A stretch of 64,000 bases of DNA, from assembly GCA_043228905.1 (NCBI GenBank), contig JBHGNT010000018.1, forward strand, positions 1,922,001 to 1,986,000. The letters are read 5' to 3'. Position numbers and translations under genes: made by a program. The stretch's first letter is position 1. Each line of letters starts with the position of its first letter. The DNA is from Azolla caroliniana. Taxonomy: Eukaryota; Polypodiophyta. The notes beneath the pieces are model-generated. The model was given only the letters and a program-made list of their open reading frames with translations. It searched no databases and was not told where the DNA came from. Positions 58,549-64,000 of this stretch are shown here, in pieces.

Positions 58549-61500
58549 ATGGAGCCTCACCTGTTCCATCTCTTCTTTTTCTTCGCTCTATTCTTGCAGA
58601 GGAGCGTTGCACATTCCATTACGTATCCTCCACTCTATGATCTTCTCATGTCTGAGGGTATAGAGAAATTCCAGAGCTCTTATCATCAGCATGGAAGCAA
58701 TCTTCTTTCTCAAGATTCGGCGGCAGCCCGACGCAACCTCGCCGGAGAGAATTCTACTTGGCAAACTCTCTCAGGTAAAGAAAGAAGAATAGAAGCTCCG
58801 AGCTTTCCATAGTTCTCTGTCTCCCGCTCATCCTTCACAATTCCATGTTTTTTCTTCACTGTCTTGCATACACAGAAGAATGGGAAGTTTTTCCTGTAAG
58901 AACTGCCACTCTGTGTTTAATTTTTTAATTTTTAATGATTATGCTAGGTATACATGTACACCCTAGAGAAATAATTCCATCTCTGTTCTTACTCAGAAGG
59001 TATTCTATCATTAGTCTTCATTGTAAACAATTGACGTCAATGTCAAGAATACTCTTGCACTACTAAAAGAATATGCAGAAACACACCTATACTACAACCA
59101 GCAATGATGCAAAACTTACTCTTATCATGTTCATATAGACTCAGCAAATATGTTAATGTGAAGATTCTAGGTTATTACTCTAGCTATGGTGTCTATTAGA
59201 GGCACATACAAAATAGAGCAAATGTGACTAACAAGATTATTTTGTGGATTCTTTCAAGGTTCACCTCCCCTTGTTGTGTCGCGTGGAGACAATGGGATTC
59301 TCCCAGATCAAACATACCCTGCTTATGCATTTGCAAAGAGTTATGGCCTATCCAGTTCAAGTGCTTTTTTATGCGATGTACAGATAACCAAGGATAATGT
59401 CCTGATATGCCGCACGGGATTAGATCTAGGTCGCAGCACCACTATCAACAAGACATTCCCAAACTTATATACCGAGCTTGATGTCAATGGACAAACTGTG
59501 TCTGGATTCTTCTCCATTAACATCACTGCTGATCTAGTTGCAAATAACATATCAGGTACAATCTCCTCTCTGTTTGCATTCATTTACGACCTTGGCTGAA
59601 TCGAATATGTAAAGGATAACGAGTTTCATAATGTAACACAATTGTTCCGATCACAGAAGATGTTAACCCAAGGGTTTGAATCATGTAATTAAATAGCCCA
59701 ATCTTTAATGCTGATTAAACAAGATGTTAACACAATGCTTACTTGTTGACATGCCAGCCGTACAAGCAAATACTGCACGACCATCACCACTTCAATTCCT
59801 GATCACTAGCCCTTATTTAGCATACAACTATACAAGTGGGCCATTGTGGATAAATGTCGAGGTTATACTCTGGTTCTTCAATAAATGATACATTGCATCA
59901 CGGATAATTATATTTATATACATGTATATGACATATTTATATATGTGTATATATATGTACATCACATGTATATGACATATTTATATATGTGTGTGTATGT
60001 GTTGTATGAGGATCTCATACCTGTTTGCCCTTTGTCCAGTATCCAACCTTTTATTCGCAGAACAACTTTGATGTGGGAAGCGCCATAGCTGAACAGCTAT
60101 TGGGTACCCCTATTGCTTACCTCTCCTCGCCAGAGGTTGGGTTTTTGAAGGATGTGCAAAATATTTTAACAAATTCTACCATGTTTATACTCAAGTTCCG
60201 GACCAAGGATGAGATAGAGCCGAGTACAAATCAGACTTACAGGTCTCTATTAAACAATCTTACAACCATTTCAGCCTTTGCCTCAGGGATCTTAGTTCCC
60301 AAAGACTATATCTGGTCAGTGAACAATGATTCTGGCTATTTGGTATCGGACAGTGGACTGATTTCTAAAGCTCACAATGCAAATCTGGCTATATTTGCCT
60401 ATGATTTTGTCAATGAACTGTTTCAACCATCCATCTATAACTATAGCTTCAATCCTGTTCTCGAGTACCTCCAATATGCACCCTCAACAGGCCCCAATGT
60501 GGATGGGTTTTTCACAGATTTTCCAATTACTGCATCAAAGGCCCTAGGTAAATAAAATGGTGCAGTTCCACTTAAAATTTCCTGATTCAGGATTCTAGAA
60601 GCAGAAAAGGCACTAAAATCACTTGAATTGTTTTGATGCAGCATGTTATAGGAGTATCCCATCTGTGAATCAAACAGGTAAAAAGGAAAAAATGGTTATT
60701 AGAGTGAAATTATTTGTGTTTGATGAAAGGCAAAACATCAAAACAACCTGAATTTGTTGGATATTTATTATGGAGAAGAATTACCACACCATCCTAGAAG
60801 AGGGGGTATCCTGCTAATAGCTGAAAAATTCTAGGGCGTATGCTTGTAAATATGCCAAAAGCTGGGGTATCTTGGTGTTTTGACCCTTTATTCAATGCTA
60901 TGCTTTTCTTGCTATAATGTAACGTTACTAATTTGTTTAACACAGGAAAGCAGCCCCTGATCATTTCCCACAGTGGGGCTAGTGGTGATTATCCTGGTTG
61001 TACAAGGCTTGCATATGATGGTGCAGTGAATGGGGGGGCTAACTTTATTGATTGCCCTATACAGATGACTCAGGATGGAGTGCCCATATGTAGGGGATCC
61101 CCTAATCTGCTGAGTAATACTGATATTGCAGCAAATAGTGATCTTTCTAGTCGTGTTTCTTCTATTCCACAGTTGAAGCCCCCAAACGGTGTTTACACTT
61201 TCAACTTAACATTCACGGAAATTCAAAGCTTGAAAGGTATTATGCATGTAGATTGTTTATATGCTGAATGCATGTAGATTATTTATATCCTGAATCACAA
61301 TTTGAAAGCACTGCCTTTATTCACATTACGATGATAACAAATTACAATCCTCTTGTTCATGACAGCAACGATGGATAATTCTGATTTCGAAGGATTTCCT
61401 GTGCAACAGAATACCGGGTATGATGGGCAAGAAGGCATCTTAACGTTTGCACAGTTTCTAGATTATGCCAAAAATAAAAGTGTCAACATCCTTGTTGACA

Positions 61501-62943
61501 TACAGGTATCCGTTTATTTATAATGTTCTCTTCTTTCATTGAGAGATGAAAATCCTGTATCAATTGAAGATTTGAAGCATTACATGGCCTCATGCATTTG
61601 TTCTCACTGAAATGGATATTGATTGTTTGAAACAGAATGGTTATTTTCTGGAAACACAAGTTCGTATCGATGTCATTGGAAAAGTACTTTCAGTTCTCTC
61701 TGATGCAGGGCTAAATCCGGACAGAATTGTGATCCAATCTGAAGATAGTGCTGTTCTTAAGCGTATTCGTCAGACCAATAACTACACATTGGCGTATAGG
61801 GTTGTCGAAACTAATGTCACAATCACTACAGATGTAGTAACAGAAATCAAGGCTCTTGCTACGTATGCGACATTGCCAAGAGCATTAATTCAACCAACAA
61901 TTGAGGCTTTTCTTGTGAATAGTAGTGATGTGGTGGAGCAATTCCATGCACAGAACGTGAGTGTTTTTGTTTCCTACCTCAGAAATATATTTATCACTTT
62001 ACCGAATGACTATGAGTCTGATCCTACTGCGGAGATTGATACAATGGTTCAATTTTTCAAAGTAGATGGTCTAATAACCACATCTCCGGCTACAGCAAAA
62101 GCTTATTTGAGTAAGTCAACCTCCCTCCATCTCTCTCTTTTGAATTGAAAGATGAAATGTATATGTACATACTCACCTATATATATAACAGGTATATCTC
62201 AACATACTCACCTATACATATGTGTGTACGTATTTTGTTGGATGTAAACATACATAGTACATACACAACCAAAAGCCAAGAACAACAACAGCCGTCTGAA
62301 TGTGCATATGTATTCTCTGAATGTACAAAAGCCAAGAACTTTGGATTTCTGAAGGCATTGATGCAGTCATGTGCACATATATGTATTTATGCATATGTAT
62401 TCTCTGTATATACACATATATGATGTATGTATTTGTAATGCTGCGAATGTACTTGTTTGTACGCGAATGTATATATACTTGTACATATATAAATGTGCGC
62501 GCGCGTGTGTTGCATGTATATATCATGTATTGTACAATGTATACATATGTATGGGTGTGGGGTGGGGTTGTTCGTGTTTGTTGTAACATTTGAGTCATAT
62601 ACCATAGATTTACTGAGATGTAATTGTTTCAGGCAATGGTTGTTTGAACGAGGAGACAGAGATAGGAGGGTTAGGTTATGCATCTCCTACTATCACCCCT
62701 GGTGGGTACTCGCGTGGTTATACTCCAAGACTTGGACCCATCCTTGATGTGGACAAAAATCAAACGACATTACCACTTTCAGTCAGCCCGAGCCCAAGCC
62801 CGATCCCGAGTGTGAGCCCTGGTTCAACCACGAGTCCGAGCCCTAATACTACTACAAATGGTGCCACTTGCAGATCTTCCCATATCCCTAACTTCTCGCA
62901 ACTCATCATCGCTATCATTGCTTTTCAATACCTTATGCATTGA
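58549..62943 (+). CDS. GPI-anchored glycerophosphodiester phosphodiesterase-like protein (SHV3/GDPDL type)
   Basis: Nine exons: 58549-58774, 59259-59555, 59758-59861, 60040-60547, 60642-60677, 60946-61236, 61366-61505, 61636-62110, 62633-62943. Phases agree and the product is 795 aa, near the family's ~750-770. It has a signal peptide (MEPHLFHLFFFFALFLQRSV), a first GDPD-like domain (~78-375: PLVVSRGDNGILPDQTYPAY, LWINVEYPTFYSQNN, FASGILVPKDYIW, VDGFFTDFPITAS) and a second (~391-700: SHSGASGDYPGCTRLAYDGA, IDCPIQMTQDGVPIC, FTEIQSLK, FAQFLDYAKNKSVNILVDIQ). A Ser/Pro linker (SPSPSPIPSVSPG) and a hydrophobic tail suited to a GPI signal follow. Relatives act at the plasma membrane/wall in cellulose and pectin organisation and root-hair growth. 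The canonical His-Arg-Gly of active GDPDs is SRG in domain 1 and SHSG in domain 2, so catalysis is doubtful. Many N-glycosylation sequons. Confidence 0.94.
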
Positions 62944-63604
62944 TTCTGATGAAGACGATAACATTCATCATTCCATAATATTGACACAACCCTGTTATTT
63001 GTAGCATTATGCAAATTCGACGTATTTGTTTTTCTGGTCGATGTGTATTCTTGTTGTACGTATAGAACCTTATAAAGGACACCCTTTATTTTTATTGAGA
63101 TGGTTTTTTGATACCAAGTGTGTTTTTTGTTGATATCAGAGGTACTAGTGGTGATTCAAATTGAAGATCGTTAATGATCGTAAAAGTGTTCGATAAGGAT
63201 GAGATCAAATGTTTTGAATACAGATGCCAAAGTTAACATTGCTAGCCTTTGATGCGCACCATAATGGCTCCTCTAATGTGTGTGGAGGCTCAAAGATCAG
63301 GAGCACTTGGCAGTGTAGGAAAAATGGTTTCCCAACTGCCCTATCCTCGTAACCAGTTAAAAATTTGCTTTAGAATTGGTACGTAAGGTTAGATCTGTAA
63401 TAGTTGACACAACATACTATCATACATACACCATACATACATACATATATGATGTGACACAATCCAAACCTGCAAGACACACATGCACTAAACCCTAAAC
63501 CCTAAAGCCAGTCCTTAGGTCTTCTCGCTGTAGTTCCCTGCTATCACTACACAGCAAGCTACTACAACCCATAACCTTGAATTCAGTTGCTCATCTAAGC
63601 ATCC
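62944..63604. other. intergenic between tandem GDPDL copies
   Basis: Non-coding, with an ATAC-type run near 63420-63450. Two CCCTAAA heptamers at about 63490-63505 sit in the position matching the hexamer run upstream of the first gene. Confidence 0.6.
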
Positions 63605-64000
63605 ATGGAGCCTCTCCCCTGTTCCAGCTCTTCTTCTTCTTCTTCTTCTTCCCCATCACTCTGTTTCCGCAGAGAAGCTTTGCGTAGTCCATTCCATATC
63701 ATTCACCCTATGATCTCCTGATGTGCGAGGATGTAGATAAGCTCCCATCATCACTACAGCAGCAATCTTCTTTGTCCACAATCGACAGCTTGGTGCAATC
63801 TCGAAGAAGAAGCAGCAGCTCTGACATAGTTCTCTATCTCATGATCAACCTTTACAATTCCAATTTAATTCTGTCTGTACCCTTACAGAAGGCATTCATT
63901 CATTCCATTTTGAGTCTTCATTTTTAAACTACTGACATCAAGAACAAAGAATACTCTGATCACTACCAATAAGTATCTGCATAAAAAGAGCAATTATACA
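63605..64000 (+). pseudogene. damaged 5' end of a second GDPDL copy (runs off the window)
   Basis: The start (ATGGAGCCTC), the hydrophobic TTC-rich signal-peptide region, the CCxTATGATCTTCTCATG region, the CAGCA-GCAATCTTCTTT region and the start of intron 1 (CAGAAGGxATTC, AAGAATACTCT) all line up with 58549-59090 of the complete gene. After codon 3 two extra bases shift the frame. Read in the frame of the intact gene, a TAG falls right after the signal peptide (FPQRSFA*), and the Tyr/Asp-Leu-Leu-Met phrase is then open to about 63830. The later exons would lie outside the window, so a working downstream start cannot be excluded. Confidence 0.78.

Noticed and set aside
62212-62683. Several overlapping Tyr/His/Thr-rich frames on both strands
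   Set aside because: They lie in GDPDL intron 8, which is full of TATA/CATA words; the flanking exons splice over it in phase.
1-64000. tRNA, rRNA, CRISPR or bacterial-type operons
   Set aside because: No tRNA cloverleaf, rRNA segment or regularly spaced CRISPR repeats were seen; all genes are eukaryotic and spliced.

Overview
The window is nuclear DNA of a flowering plant. The evidence is GT-AG introns, plant-specific gene families (a bHLH112/123-type factor, protein phosphatase 7, a DUF4743 Nudix hydrolase and an SHV3/GDPDL-type wall protein), Ty1/copia and Ty3/gypsy remnants, LINEs, a foldback MITE and short interstitial telomere-like repeats. The species cannot be told from sequence alone. 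The chromovirus and one LINE are of kinds I associate with fungi, bryophytes and early-diverging plants rather than with common crop genomes.

Layout. 1-10,575 is a nested transposon block: a decayed gypsy pol flanked by LTR-like repeats, a decayed copia pol split by a 795-bp solo LTR, and a young ~2.37-kb tandem duplication of a chimera (copia 3' end, LTR, antisense gypsy gag). 10,575-12,867 is AT-rich intergenic DNA. 12,868-20,815 (+) is a seven-exon bHLH gene. 20,816-27,827 is intergenic with a MULE-type MITE and a 152-bp tandem duplication. 27,828-34,540 (-) is a five-exon PP7 gene; its 4.8-kb first intron holds a 4 x 115-bp array and a copia remnant, and its upstream region is a six-fold ~84-bp repeat carrying GATGACGTGG and CCAAT boxes. 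37,395-41,872 (+) is a chloroplast-type DUF4743/Nudix hydrolase. 41,873-58,200 is a second transposon block: a gypsy integrase scrap, two copies of an unclassified repeat family (one interrupted by a LINE with visible target-site duplication), a long decayed antisense LINE, a copia tail and a complex minisatellite. 58,549-62,943 (+) is a nine-exon GPI-anchored GDPD-like gene, followed at 63,605 by the damaged start of a tandem copy that runs off the window.

The four intact genes are unrelated single loci: a transcription factor, a nuclear/signalling phosphatase, an organellar hydrolase and a cell-wall protein. They share no operon-like or pathway logic. The intact reading frames and conserved splice phases suggest all four are functional, while every transposon gene seen is broken. 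Gene models were built by hand by joining conserved protein segments with phase-compatible GT-AG junctions. The least certain junction is the exon 2-4 region of the Nudix gene.
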